Shown: piece after piece, positions 23,052 to 34,190 of the stretch
How the letters are laid out: each line of letters starts with the position of its first letter
How positions within the stretch are numbered: position 1 is the stretch's first letter
NCBI GenBank assembly: GCA_030710605.1
Contig: CP092871.1
Coordinates: 69,839,773 to 69,903,772, forward strand
Source of the DNA: Cordylochernes scorpioides
Lineage: Eukaryota > Arthropoda > Arachnida > Pseudoscorpiones > Chernetidae
Reading direction: 5' to 3'
Length of the DNA: 64,000 nt
Notes under the pieces: generated by a model
The model's database searches: none
The model's input: only the letters and a program-made list of their open reading frames with translations
What the model was told of the DNA's origin: nothing
Made by a program: the position numbers and the translations under genes

Positions 23052-23468
23052 TGTTTCCCACTTGGCAAATACGCAAGGAGGAAAAGCAGAGTGAATTTTA
23101 ACAAAACAATTTGTTCTCGTTTGGCCTTTATTGAATAGAATGTTTTATAATAGCTTAAAGAAACAAATGTTATCTTTGGTCAGGCAATTCTCCCAAGCTT
23201 TACAAATGAATTTATGAGTTTATTTTAATTTTCTTTAAAATAAGTATTTAAAGAATTTACAAAAGATTTAATGTATTTAAAAAAGATTTAAAGCCGCAGC
23301 TCAAAGGCCTTGTTTTTTAGTGGCGACTATGCCAAGAATAAGAAGGTGAAGAGGCTCCTTCTGGCGGTGCAGCCAGATGGCCTCCCATTGGTCAGCGATG
23401 ACGTACTCTTTTTTCTTTCACCGCCGCGCGCCGCCTTCTGCCACCTATGTTCAGAATAAAACTAAACA
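23052..23468 (-). repeat. 3' LTR of BEL element 2
   Basis: 417 bp, TG...CA ends. Contains a CCTTTATTGAATAGAATG stretch and a GC-rich part with CCGCCGCGCGCCGCC. Matches 28771-29172. Confidence 0.9.
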
Positions 23469-25250
23469 TACTCCCTCCTGTGGACGTAGTCCACACACAA
23501 GGCAAAAGAAAAGGATCACATAGTGTAGAAAGTTTTTTTTTCTTTTCTCCTTTTCTTCTTTTTTCCCTTTTTTTTTTGAAAAAAGAAGAAGAATTAGAAT
23601 GGCAGAAGTGCAATCTTCGAGATGGGTCTTATTAGATGATGTTGTTTCTCTGTTTGAAGTTCCACAACTCGGACAATGCCATCCGCTCCAGGTGACACTT
23701 TGGTGATGCGGCCAAGGCTCCACTGCATTGAAGGCATAGGAATGTCTTTTACCAACACCAAATCTCCAACCTTCAGGTTGGAAGAGGGTTTTTTCCATTT
23801 GGACCGTTGTTGCAGATTGTTTAGATATTCCCTGGACCATCTTTGCCAGAAAACATCTCTGGCCTTTTGAATTAATTTCCATCTAGTTGAGTAGTTGTCA
23901 TTAGGGTGATAACTGGGCTCTGGGAGTGCTGTTAGTGGTCTTCAATCAAAAAATGTCCCTGGAGTGAGAGGGTTGAAATGATTTGGATCCGAATTCATCG
24001 GATACAACCGGGCGAGAATTCAAGCACGCTTCAATTTGAATTGTCAGAGTATTGAGTTCTTCAAAATTTAAAACTGCAGATTTTAAACACCTTAGGAGAT
24101 GATACTTCAATGATTTAATTCCTGCTTCCCAAATTCCGCCGAAGTTTGAGCAGATGAGGTATAAAATGCCAAGTGATGTGTTCATTAGCGACATAATTTG
24201 AATTGAAGAATCCTTTACCAAGTTGATGTATATTATTCAAAATATTCTTAAGCTCCTTTAAAGTTAGTAGCGTTGTCGGTGAAAATATCAGAGGGTTTTC
24301 CTCGACGAGAGATGAATCTTCTAAAAGCAGCGAGGAAGGCAGGGGTTGACAGATCTGAAACTATCTCAAGGTGAATAGCCTTCGTTGAGAAACAAATGAA
24401 TAATGCTATATATGATTTTAATGTTACTTTTGTTCTTATGACATTAGGTTTAGTTCTAAATGGTCCTGCGAAATCTATTCCTGTTTTGCTAAAAGGGCTT
24501 GAGGGTATGATTCTATGATAGGCAGATCTCCCATGATTTGTTTTGACACTTGGCGTTTCGTCTTGAAACATGTCATGCAACGATTAATGAGCTTTTTTAC
24601 TAGAATTCCTACCGGATGGAATCCAGTACTTTTGTCGGATGGCACACAGAGTTAATTGGAGACCAGAATGAAGATGCTCTACGTGGAATTGTTGAACAAT
24701 CAATTCTGTAACAAAATGGTTGTGAGGAAGAATTATTGGATGCTTCTCATTGAATTGCATGTTGGATTTGCGCAGGTCGACCTCCTACACGTAGAATTCC
24801 TGATGAATCAATAAATGGGTTTAAGGATAAAAGTTTTGAGTTTGTTGGTAGTACTTTGCTTTGATTACAACATTGAATTTCAGTTTTAAATTCTGAACTT
24901 TGAATGATTTGAATAAGAGTTCGAATTGAATTATCGAGCTCATTAGAGGACAATTCGGTGTGTTTTATTTTGTCGCTGCTGTGTCTAGCATTGTGGATAA
25001 ATCTTAGGAGCCATGCAGTAACTCGGCCCAGCTTCCTGAATGTTGAGAATTTAAAAATAAAGTCTAGAATAGGACAAGTAGTGAAATGAACCAATCGGAA
25101 CGGTCTTTCTTTTTTCATGACAAACTTCTTTTGGAAGTTCATATGTGATTGGTAGCGGATCTTGTAAACTTGAGTTGATAGCCAATCAGGACCATCCACC
25201 AAAGTGAATGGTTTACTAGTTCTGAAGAAGTTATACCTCTGGAGGCGCAA
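23451..25250 (-). pseudogene. BEL integrase and C-terminal domain
   Basis: Connecting region (25250-24747), then the integrase core: FSKTGIDFAGPF with the first Asp, STKAIHLEIV, IFTDNATNFKGA with the second Asp (24580-24248), and FGGIWEAGIKSLK with the Glu (24221-23946). The last part (23882-23451) is the C-terminal domain but is read in a shifted frame; the in-family reading gives QRWSREYLNNL and GDLVLVKDIPMP. A poly-purine low-complexity tail (KKKGKKEEKEKRKK) lies just before the LTR. Confidence 0.82.
23469..23484 (-). other. Polypurine tract of BEL element 2
   Basis: On the minus strand CAGGAGGGAGTA immediately precedes the TG of the 3' LTR, the normal place for second-strand priming. Confidence 0.7.
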
Positions 25251-25364
25251 TCTGCAGGATTATCCTTGGTAGACACATAGTATCAAGAAGATTGCAGAGT
25301 TAGTCGCTGAATTTCTGCAATCCGGTTACCAACAAAAGGTTTCCAATGTTTTGATTCAGATTTT

Positions 25365-26722
25365 CTACAACATAAAAACAATCTGGGAATCTGTCCACAA
25401 AATTACTCGGTCAATCTGCAACAGCAATGAGCTGCAAATGGACTCATATAAATTTGAAAGGAGAAGAGCAGCACAAAGCTCCAGACGAGGTATTGACGTT
25501 GCCTTCAAGGGAGCGACTTTTGTCTTGGCAGCAATCAATGTGACTTGAACATGACCAGATTTAAAACGATATTTCATATAAACAACCTGATGAATATGCA
25601 GATTCGGAAGCATCACAAAATCCATGGAGTTCCAAAGAATGTATAAGTCCCTTGCAGGAAATATATATAGGAATTTTAATATGATTTAGCATGGCCACAA
25701 ATCCATTTTCACTCTCCTCCAATGAGAACACAACGATTCAGACAAGGGATCATCCCAATCCAAATCCTGTTTCCACAAAGTTTGGAAAAGACTCTTGAAG
25801 CTAATGATCACCGGTGATAACCATCCCAAAGGGTCATAAATTCGAGAAATGTCCGATAACAATTGTCTTTTAGAATATACGTCTTTTAGTGAATTGACTG
25901 TAATTGTGAAATTATCCGTGGATGGATTCCAATTTATCCCAAGAATCTTAACAGATGAATTATCTCCGATTTCAATATGAATCATGTGACTTTCAGCGCT
26001 TCTGGTACCTCTGAAAGAACCTCAGGGACATTTGACATCCATTTTCTTATGCAAAAGCCACAGATAAAAGGATATTCCGGATATCATCAAAGAGAACCTT
26101 TTGCTTCTTCGATTGTTGTTGCGCCAGAACAGTAGGTCGTCTACATAAAAATCAGTTTTATGATTTTAGATGCCTCTGGGAACAGGAGTTCTTTGTCGGT
26201 GGCAAGTTGCATCAAGGTACGGATTGCAAGATATGGTGCACACGACATTCCATAAGTTACTGTGAGCAATCTATACTCCAATAAAGATTCTAATGGACTA
26301 TTTCTCCAGAAGATTCTCTGAAAGTCGAGATCAGAAGAGTTCACTTTTATCTGTCTGTACATTTTCTCAATATCTCCCGTAAAAGCTATAGGATTAGTAC
26401 GAAACTTCACAAGAATATTGAAAATATCATGCTGCAATTTTGGTTTTGCACGTTTTCCTCGTGGTGCACGATGCATCAAACACTACTCTTAATTTAGTAG
26501 TGCTGCTCTGCTCACGCAGACGCAATGGTGAGGTATATAATAGCACTTGTCTGATGGTTTGTCACGTTCGTTTTTCGGAATGAGCTCCATGTGGTTGAGA
26601 GAAAGATATTCCATCATGAAATCCTTATATTGCTGAAGAAGATTCGAAGATTTGTGCAATTTTCTCTCAAGAGCAAGAAATCGTTTCATGGCATTATGAC
26701 GTGAGTCTCCGATATTGGGCAC
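25365..26722 (-). pseudogene. BEL reverse transcriptase and RNase H
   Basis: Pieces in order: CYYIPHHCV (26722-26489); MMHRAPRGKRAKPK with FTGDIEKMYRQIKV, the first catalytic Asp (26479-26141); FYVDDLLFWRNN, the YVDD box, in another frame near 26110-26160; ISRIYDPLGWLSPVIISFK (25985-25686); and an RNase H part with KTKVAPLKATSIPRLEL and ILWTDSQIV (25625-25365). At least four frame changes. All catalytic landmarks are readable, so the decay is light. Confidence 0.85.
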
Positions 26723-27344
26723 AGATTTGAACGGTAGACCAACAGAATATCTTCCATCCGTTGATATGCAAAAGTTCTTGTCATAAATGTCCCCGCAACT
26801 CTTCTCTCTTTAGTCAATGGAAGAGCGGCAGGAACCGATTCCAATTCAAAAAACTTTCGCAGATTATCATCTCCTTGGGATGTTGAGCATAATGAGATAT
26901 AGTTGTTTCCAGTCTCAGAACTGGAAACATTTCCTGAAAGTATCCATCCTAACTTGGAACTACAGGCAGTGGGTCCTGGATGATTTTGGAATCGTAGTTT
27001 TCCTGTATATAAAAATGGGGCTAGGTCTGCACCAATTACTAAATCAATGGGACTTGTTTTATCAAAATTGGGATCTGCTAATAAAGTATTCTTAAGATGA
27101 GGCCAATTATCTTTATTTATCAGAAAATTAGGTAAAGCAACAGTGATTTGATCGAGTATTATGGATGAAATTTTGAATATTCTATCAGAAAAATGAGGCT
27201 TAAATTGAAGAAAAGTCTCACTAGCAGACTGCTGTATTGGTTGGTTGCCAATTCCAAAAACTGTAAGTTGGCTCTTTTAAACAGGAAGATTAAACTTTTC
27301 ACGACAATTTTCTGTTATTAGACTTCTCGAGAACCAGTAATCAA

Positions 27345-27782
27345 TCAAGCTCTGCATGGATGAAACGATCCATTTTCTGCTCTCACTCTCACGATAGCAG
27401 TAGATAATAAGATTGTCTCATTGGGCTTTGTTGTATCATTGAGAAAACATGAAACGCTAGATTGGGAAATTGGGGCTTTAATTGAAGTGGCATTCAAAGA
27501 TTCGGGTTGGAAGGAATGCAAAAGAGTGTGATGTCTTTTGTTGCATGATTTACAATGCATAGTGATTTTACATGACGTTACTCTGTGGTTGGATCGCAAA
27601 CAATTGAAACAAAGGTTATTGGTTTTGACTATGTTCCATCTTTCAAGGAGAGAACTTTTAAGGAACTTGTCACATTTGATTAAAGGATGTGAAATTTTAC
27701 ATAATAGGCATTTATCATCACCTTTTGAAATAGAATTATATACATGTGTTTGTTTCATTACCAGATTTATACTCTTTAGCAT
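27345..27782 (-). pseudogene. BEL zinc-knuckle and protease-start region
   Basis: Nucleocapsid-like part with Cys/His clusters: CLLCKISHPLIKC, CFNCLRSNHRVTSCK and CKSCNKRHHTLLH, which bind RNA in this family. Then ETILLSTAIVRVRAENGS, the usual run-up to the DUF1758 aspartic protease. The frame stops at 27345 before the protease DSG motif, which was not found in frame. Confidence 0.8.
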
Positions 27783-28091
27783 AACCTTTTATCGATTGCA
27801 AACCTTTTGCTTGTTTTTCAAGAAACATAATAAAATTTTCGTAGGATGGAAAGCCATCATCTATCAACGTCAATTCCCATTGCCTTTTCAAATCATCACA
27901 CTATTCTTCTTTGTGGGAAATGTATTAGAAAGATATCAACAAGTGTATTTCTCTCCAAACCCAGTGATTTCAATTTCTCATGGCTTCATTACATATATCT
28001 ATAGTTCGAAAATGGCCTTGGAACTTATTAGTTTTAAGGTTTTAAAGTGAATAATTTTGAACATTGTGAAAAGGCAAGTTCCTTTTTGTTA

Positions 28092-28601
28092 TCATATCTG
28101 GAGGACCAATGTGGCCCAAGCATGGGCATAGTTTTCATCAATAATAGGAAATCCCCTAATAAGTCGTTCAGCGTCTCCAGTAACAGCTGATTGTAAATAT
28201 TGCAGCTTTTGTGAATCAGTTAGAGCGGTATTAGAATCAATAGACAGAGAAAACAATTGCTTGAAACTAAGCCATTCGTTAATATCACCAGAAAAGGAAG
28301 GTAAATTAAATTTAGGAAGTTCTATTTTACTTATGGTTGATTGATTTAGATCATCAATTTTGCTTGAAATGGCTATACAAGATACTTTATTGATATTCAC
28401 CACTAAATTTCTAAGATTATCATTGTATTGCATAACTCTAGAAAAGTAAACTTCATCATCAAATTCAGAAAATGTTAAAAGATTACAATAATTTTTTTCA
28501 ATGTCAGATTTTATATCTAAAATATCTTGGTCAAATGTCTGTAAATTTGCATCATCCTTCGATTCAATTATCTTGAGCGAAATTTGTTCAAAATAATCCA
28601 C
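28092..28601 (-). pseudogene. BEL gag-like protein (DUF1759 domain)
   Basis: Capsid-like N-terminal part of the BEL polyprotein. It shows the DUF1759 pattern: LPKFNLPSFSGDINEWLSFK, then DSQKLQYLQSAVTGDAERLI, GFPIIDENYAHAWATL. The ATG at 28601 follows the 5' LTR by about 170 bp, which suits a start. The frame stays open for 169 codons and then shifts; zinc knuckles follow in another frame at 27782-27345. Confidence 0.85.
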
Positions 28602-28746
28602 TTGTTTGAAATGAAATTCAAAAAATATTTAAAGTAGCTTTAAATTTGGCAGCCATCTTTAATTTTTGCTATTATTAATTTTAATAATATATTTCAAAAT
28701 TGAATTATAATTATTTATATTTAAATAATTATTTAATAGATTTATT

Positions 28747-28763
28747 CCCGGGTTTTGGCACCA
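28747..28763 (-). other. Primer-binding site of BEL element 2
   Basis: On the minus strand TGGTGCCAAAACCCGGG starts 7 bases after the 5' LTR. It begins with TGG, complementary to a tRNA CCA end, and is followed by further bases that could pair with a T-stem. This is the expected form for a BEL/Pao element primed by a host tRNA; which tRNA was not determined. Confidence 0.85.
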
Positions 28764-28770
28764 TTTTTTT

Positions 28771-29172
28771 TGTTTCCCACTTGGCAAATACGCAAGGGGG
28801 AAAAGCAGAGTGAATTTTAACAAAACAATTTGTTCTCGTTTGGCCTTTATTGAATAGAATGTTTTATAATAGCTTAAAGAAACAAATGTACTTATGTACA
28901 TATGTACAAATGAATTTATGAGTTTATTTTAATTTTCTTTACAATAAATATTTAAAGAATTTACAAAAGATTTAATGTATTTAAAAAGATTTAAAGCCGC
29001 AGCTTAAAGGCCTTGTTTTTTAGTGGCGACTATGCCAAGAATAAGAAGGTGGAGAGGCTCCTTCTGGCGGTGCAGCCAGATGGCCTCCCATTGGTCAGCG
29101 ATGACGTAGCTCTTTTTTCTTTCACCGCCGCGCGTCGCCTTCTGCCACCTATGTTCAGAAAAAAACTAAACA
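28771..29172 (-). repeat. 5' LTR of BEL element 2
   Basis: About 402 bp, TG...CA ends, nearly identical to 23052-23468. The minus-strand element starts here. Confidence 0.9.
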
Positions 29173-31147
29173 TTATTTTGAAGAAGTTAAATACTAGTTT
29201 AGAATTTAAGTTCAAATATTCCTGAATTTCCTTATTATATTTCTAAAGGAGTAATTTATAAACTTGAAATATAATACATTCTCCATGAAGATGAAATTCA
29301 TGGTAGAGTTGCCTTTTCAGAAGTTACCCTCTCAGTGAATTCACTAATCTTCAGATTCTTACCTTTGGACCGTTCGCGTATATGACGGGTAATTTAATAA
29401 TCAAAAATCTGGAGAGCCAGCGATTTCCAATGGAGAAAATATGATTATAAAATAGCAAGAAACTCTTAACAATAGTTATTCTTTCTTTACTGAAAAATAT
29501 CGAGATGTTATAATTAATGTATTATTTAATGGGAATTTTATAGTTTTCTTCTACGTGCGCCATGAGCATCATGGTGGGTAGTAAGCGACTGCTATAAGGG
29601 CACCACATGTCTACACAAGCGGTCCGATTTTTGCTATTACAAGTGTGCAGAGCCCCGTTTTGTCCCTTGTACTCACTTGTGGGTTGGACTTTTGCAAGAA
29701 TACGAGGCGTCTGAATTTTTTTTTTTTTAAGAAAAAAAAAAGCTAATGCGGGGATTTTTCGATCCCGAGTCTTGACTGTCGAAAATGGACGGTTTATAGC
29801 GCCCCTTTACCAATTTTCCAAAGTGATGATTCATAATATATCGTGACTTATAGAGATTAACTCACTTGATAACTTTCTAGGAGAAAACAACGATGAAACC
29901 CCGCTTAGCTCTGGGAAGATCTACAAATGGTATATGTGCTGGAGGTCAACTGAGAGATTCAATTCTAACGCTGCAAGAGCAAGCTGTGACAATGTGTGTG
30001 TGTGGAGGGATAATCAAACTCACACTAAAGAACTTAAACAAATTCACCTTTTTAGACAACTAATACTTGGGTAATTGGCGACTTCTGTCCAGGTTTAACC
30101 TAATAGATAATGTTAAATACTATCAAATCATACAAAAGATTTTATATAATATATGTTTGCTTTGTAATATATCTGAGAAACTTTGAAAGAAGAAAACTGG
30201 TTGAAGGAAACAAGAAAACGGTGAGTCAATCCTTTTCCTTGGTTTAGTGGCACAAGTCGAGATATAAGTCGTGAGTTGAAAGGAACTTATCTATTTCAAC
30301 CATATCTTGGTTTCTTTCTTGGCGCTACCTTATTTTCTATAGATTGGACTGTTGGAAGATAGTGTTGAAATGTGTGGCAGTTAGCTCCGTTATACACGCT
30401 CAATTTGACATCTTAAGTTCATGGTTTTTATATTTTTACAAATACATTTTATTAGGAAAATTATGCAATCTATAAAGAAAAAACATACATTAACACACGA
30501 ATAGCCTATTGTTATACGAAATATCGCAATAAATTTAGTATCAGTTAGATTTAGTATAACAATATACTTTAAAATATAATTCCAACTTCAATACTCTGAA
30601 GGAACTAGCGTTAAAATAGATTCACAATTTATTTTAAAAGGAGAGCTTTCGAGTATAAATCGCCCTTCTACAGGGGTCTAGATAACTGCTTTACTTTGAA
30701 AGCTTTCTTTTTCAAAATAACAGATACGCATTCTCTCAATCTCGAGCACTATTTCTTTCAGAACTTCAATAAAAACCTACTCATTCCTCATTTCATATCT
30801 CATTGTTAGAATTTATGGCATTTTTATATAGTGAAAGAAATTTCCTATGGCTTCTTCAATAGCTTTTATGAAACCATGACATTGTATAACGACTTAAATT
30901 TCTTATAAATTAAAATTTTCTTGGGGACAGAAAGAATTATATTTCTCAACTTTACATTTTAGAGTATTTTTTTATTTATCGCCGAGTATGTGTGTCGAAT
31001 AAAAGAGGATTCGGATTTTGACAATATAAATTTTATTATAAAATAAAGGTAATCTCCAAAAAGACGATATGACAACAAAGATAATGTTAGCAAGTATTGG
31101 AACACCTGACGTTGGGAATGGAGTGGTGCTGGTAGGACTTGTGCTGG
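29173..31147. other. Intergenic DNA between BEL element 2 and the receptor gene
   Basis: No gene supported. It contains a T/A homopolymer pair at 29717-29740 and a SINE-head-like block (listed separately). This is the 3' side of the minus-strand receptor; no certain polyadenylation site was assigned. Confidence 0.5.
29740..29815 (-). repeat. SINE-head fragment
   Basis: On the minus strand CTATAAACCGTCCATTTTCG and CTCGGGATCGAAAAATCC followed by CCGCATT line up with the SINE head at 13425-13490. An A/T-rich tail follows. Short fragment, modest support. Confidence 0.4.
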
Positions 31148-32300
31148 TTACACAGCATGCGTTTTGAAGGCATTTCGGAAGTCGGGGCTGAAGATGGTGT
31201 AGATGATGGGATTCAACATGGAGTTGGCGTAGCCGAGCCACAGGAAGAAGGAGAAGAGAAGGCTGTCCGGCTCGCAGGTCTGGCACAGGGCCATCAGCAG
31301 AGGCCATCACGAAGAAGGGAAGCCAGCAGATCACGAAGATGCCCGTGATGATGGCTAGAGTCTTGGCCGCCTTGCGCTCTCTCTTGGACTTGATGACGTC
31401 CCTCACGTGTTTCCCCAGCTTCCTCGGGATGATGGGCTTCATGGTGAAGTTGTTGTTGGGAGGGTTGGAGTCACACGAGTTATTGGTGTTGTCCGAGCTG
31501 GGGGTGCGAGGAGTAAGCGCTGGAGATGACTGTCAGCTCCGTCTGGTACGGTGTCAGCGTGTTGGTGTCGGTGGGGGACAGCTTGTCCAACTTGGGAGTA
31601 TCTGGGACCCCGGCTTCTGCCGGATCCGGGTTTTGGCGAACCGGTAGATCCTCCAGTAGAGGAAAAGAATGAGGATGAGGAGGGGAAGGTAGAAGGAGGC
31701 ACAAGTGGCGAAGAGCTGATAAGCGGCATCTTGACTAATGAGGCATTTCTTTTCCTCGTGTATCCTACGCCAGAAGTCGGGGGTCCTTCCATCCGAGCAC
31801 GGGCGCCACGGAGACGGCAGCTGCCATGCTCCAAATGAGGAAGATCATGAGAGAGACGTGAACTGGAGAGCGACGGCGGACATAGTCGATGTTGGTGACG
31901 GCCCAGTAGCGGTCCGTGGCGATGGCCAGCAAGTGCAGGATGGAGGCCGTGCAGCAGAGCACGTCGCAAGCAGTCCAGACGTCGCACAACGCCGGCCCCA
32001 GCGTCCAGGCGCGGGTGACCTCGTAGACAGCGCCCGGCGGCATGACCAGGCAGGCCACGAGCAGGTCGGCCACGGCGAGGGACAGCACGAGGCTGTTGCC
32101 CACTGTCTGCAGCGCCCGCTCCCGCAGGATGGCCGCGATGACCGAGGACGTTTGCCCACGATGGTGAGGAGGATGAGCAGCGAGAGCACCACGGAGGTCA
32201 CCACCGTCATGCCCAGACCCAAGGACACGTCGTCCTCGCTCTCAGCGCTGGTGTTGGTCCCGTTATCAATCCAGTCGTACTCCATCGACAGGTTCTCCAT
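31148..32300 (-). CDS. 5-HT1: 5-HT1-like serotonin receptor (class A GPCR), one exon, with frameshifts
   Basis: Plasma-membrane receptor expected to couple serotonin to Gi. The ATG at 32300 follows a possible acceptor (GTGTGGCAG) and gives an N-terminus with an NGT glycosylation site. TM1 has [11 protein letters not shown]3 has [15 protein letters not shown] with the amine-binding Asp, then [11 protein letters not shown], typical of 5-HT1. TM4/ECL2 has [17 protein letters not shown] with the disulphide Cys. TM5 is [15 protein letters not shown]6 has [22 protein letters not shown]7 has [16 protein letters not shown], stop at 31150-31148. About 380 aa, no intron inside. Six or more single-base shifts break it (near 32150, 32135, 31780, 31500-31625, 31440-31500, 31300), several in homopolymers, with no in-frame stop otherwise. 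Sequencing error is more likely than decay. The exon is far richer in GC than its surroundings. Confidence 0.88.
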
Positions 32301-33410
32301 TACACCCCTGCCACACACACACAACATCATGCCGTAATATAATCGCAAAAATATTGTTCTTTAAATGCCAATTTGAGTGAAAACTTTAACGAAACTCGAT
32401 AAGAAAACAAAACATCTCTGAAATATTTGATCTATTTGTAAGGGTTTTTACTGTATAACCATTGTATTCATATATGACCGTATTGTATGTGTAAATTCAA
32501 ACATCTTTTTATTATAAAATAATATATTTTCACACAGGTACAAAGGAAATAAATTAAATAGTTAATACCAAGGAACTAAAGTGTATTAACAATAGCATTC
32601 ATCCAGAATGTGAATGCGTAACTATCTGATACATTAGACGGATGGAATAAAAGAAAACAAAGACCAAACAAAAACTCCCATATTTTGCTCTAATGACGAG
32701 TAATGGTGTTTCTCAGAGAGATGTTGGGGAGTAAGAAGGAAGGAGTTGGGTGTGAGCTATACATCTGAATCAATAGGAGGGAACATGGCGGCCCTTTTAG
32801 AAGAACAACTAACCGGCTGCTATAAATTTGGAGAAATGGGATAACAAAGGGAGATTGGTATTGACTTCTGTAGTTATGAGAAATAATTTCTCTGCTACCG
32901 CCGCCAAATGGGAAGAAGAAATACTAGTTTTCTGCCTTATTGGGTTATCGAAGGTTTGAAGGTTTTTGGTTCAAACATTTTTTAAAGAAAAATTCTTCAA
33001 ATCCATTATATCAATAGTCTAATATTATATAGCGAACGCTCTATCTAACTAGTTTATCTTTCCAATTAGCGTATATAGATAGAGGATTATATTTTATGGT
33101 AAATTCAGTTATATTAAGCAATATAATATAAACGTGTAATAATAAATCCCCCCCCTTTCAAGACCCGGGCTGACACTGCACGTATTCCAAACCTTATTTT
33201 CTCAAGAGGCGTCTTAGTCAGGAGATGGATTTGAATTAAGTATTTATATCGATTGAAATAAAAAATTATCTTCGGAATGTTTAAGGTACGGCATAACTTG
33301 GGGTTTATAACTCCCACCTGTTGTCTCAGCTCGTCCTCGATAACCAGGGAATTCCTGTCCAAAGTTATCGTTGGATTCCCTATATCTTGGTGTAAAGTAG
33401 AAATTCCCTC
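32301..33410. other. Upstream region of the receptor gene
   Basis: AT-rich, with GC spots near 32770-32800. Overlapping minus frames at 33114-33429 (for example YRESNDNFGQEFPGYRGRA) are open but unsupported. Any 5' untranslated exon of the receptor would lie here; none can be fixed. Confidence 0.45.
32782..32792 (+). promoter_or_regulatory. YY1-type site upstream of the receptor
   Basis: AACATGGCGGC matches the YY1/Pho core (AANATGGCGGC) about 480 bp upstream of the receptor ATG. YY1-type sites of this form often lie near transcription starts. One match in 64 kb proves little; function is inference. Confidence 0.3.
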
Positions 33411-33582
33411 CTTTATCCATTGTTGTCACCTAGAAGAACTTCTTCCCATTGGGAAACTCCTTACTTATAAACTGAGTGGACGCCTTGCTGACAATCGCTT
33501 TGCAAGCTAGAAGAGATTTTCTTCCAGTTTATTGTTGTAAATTAGGAGAGATAATTCCTTCCACTCTCTACATATAAATATT

Positions 33583-33740
33583 GTCACGTAGAACATTAGG
33601 AAAGACAAACATCAGAATGACACGGCAATTTATTTAAGAGGCAAAAAATAAATAAAAGTTTATAAACTACCAGAGAGGCAAATGAAGGAAGTTTATAGAG
33701 TAGCAAGTTATTAATTTTTCAGTAAGATAATAAATATTTT
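33583..33740 (+). repeat. Gypsy-2-type LTR fragment
   Basis: Starts TGTCACGTAGAACATTAGGA and runs through GACACGGCAATTTATTT, GTTTATAGAGTAGCAA and AATAAATATTTTGCTAC, in the same order as the LTR at 61350-61515 and the reversed copy at 50265-50447. No internal region attached. Confidence 0.7.
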
Positions 33741-34072
33741 GCTACCTAGCTCCTTCCCTATGGGAGCGGTAACACAGAGCTGGTAAATTTTGTTGCTCCT
33801 GACATGGATCTGACGTTTTTTTCTCAAGGATTCCCATCGGAGTCTCGAAAGTTTGTCCTAGTAGTTTTGCGTCCCTTTTTCTTGAAATATAAAGAGATGC
33901 TTTGTCTTCGCTTCGTCTATAGGGACATCGCTTCCTTGTATGGAAGTCTTGACACGGGCGTGGAATCCTGGAGTCGGTCGCGGAAATATGTTGACACCAC
34001 AACACCAATGGCCTCAATGTCTGCTTAGAAATCTTCAGTTTGTCTTCCCTAATCTACCTAGCATCTACATCA

Positions 34073-34190
34073 AATGTCACGTAGAAATTAGGAAAGGCAA
34101 ACATTAGAATGACCTGGCAATTTATTCAATGCAAAAAAAAAAAAATCAAATTTCATTAAATACCAGAGGCCTATTAGGGGAGTAACTCTT
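34073..34190 (+). repeat. Second Gypsy-2-type LTR fragment
   Basis: TGTCACGTAGAAATTAGGAA then CATTAGAATGACCTGGCAAT, followed by A-rich and CCAGAGGCC sequence. Same start as 33583, then diverges. Confidence 0.6.

Larger units (their letters stand above)
23052..29172 (-). mobile_element. BEL/Pao retrotransposon 2, full length
   Basis: A complete BEL/Pao element of about 6.1 kb on the minus strand. It has LTRs at both ends (TGTTTCCCAC...ACTAAACA), a primer-binding site and a polypurine tract, and between them a gag-like DUF1759 domain, zinc knuckles, protease region, RT, RNase H, integrase and the C-terminal domain. Frameshifts and stops break the polyprotein at many places. The LTRs are alike except for small indels and one replaced stretch of about 25 bp (near 23170-23200 versus 28887-28910), so the insertion is not very old. 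No convincing 5-bp target duplication was found. Confidence 0.9.

Noticed and set aside
30972..31442. Receptor tail as given by the open frame to 30972
   Set aside because: After WLPFFVMA this frame loses TM7. One base later TM7 reads correctly and stops at 31150-31148.
31339..32337. Plus-strand ORFs up to 199 codons over the receptor
   Set aside because: GC-rich antisense shadow of the receptor; no motif of their own.
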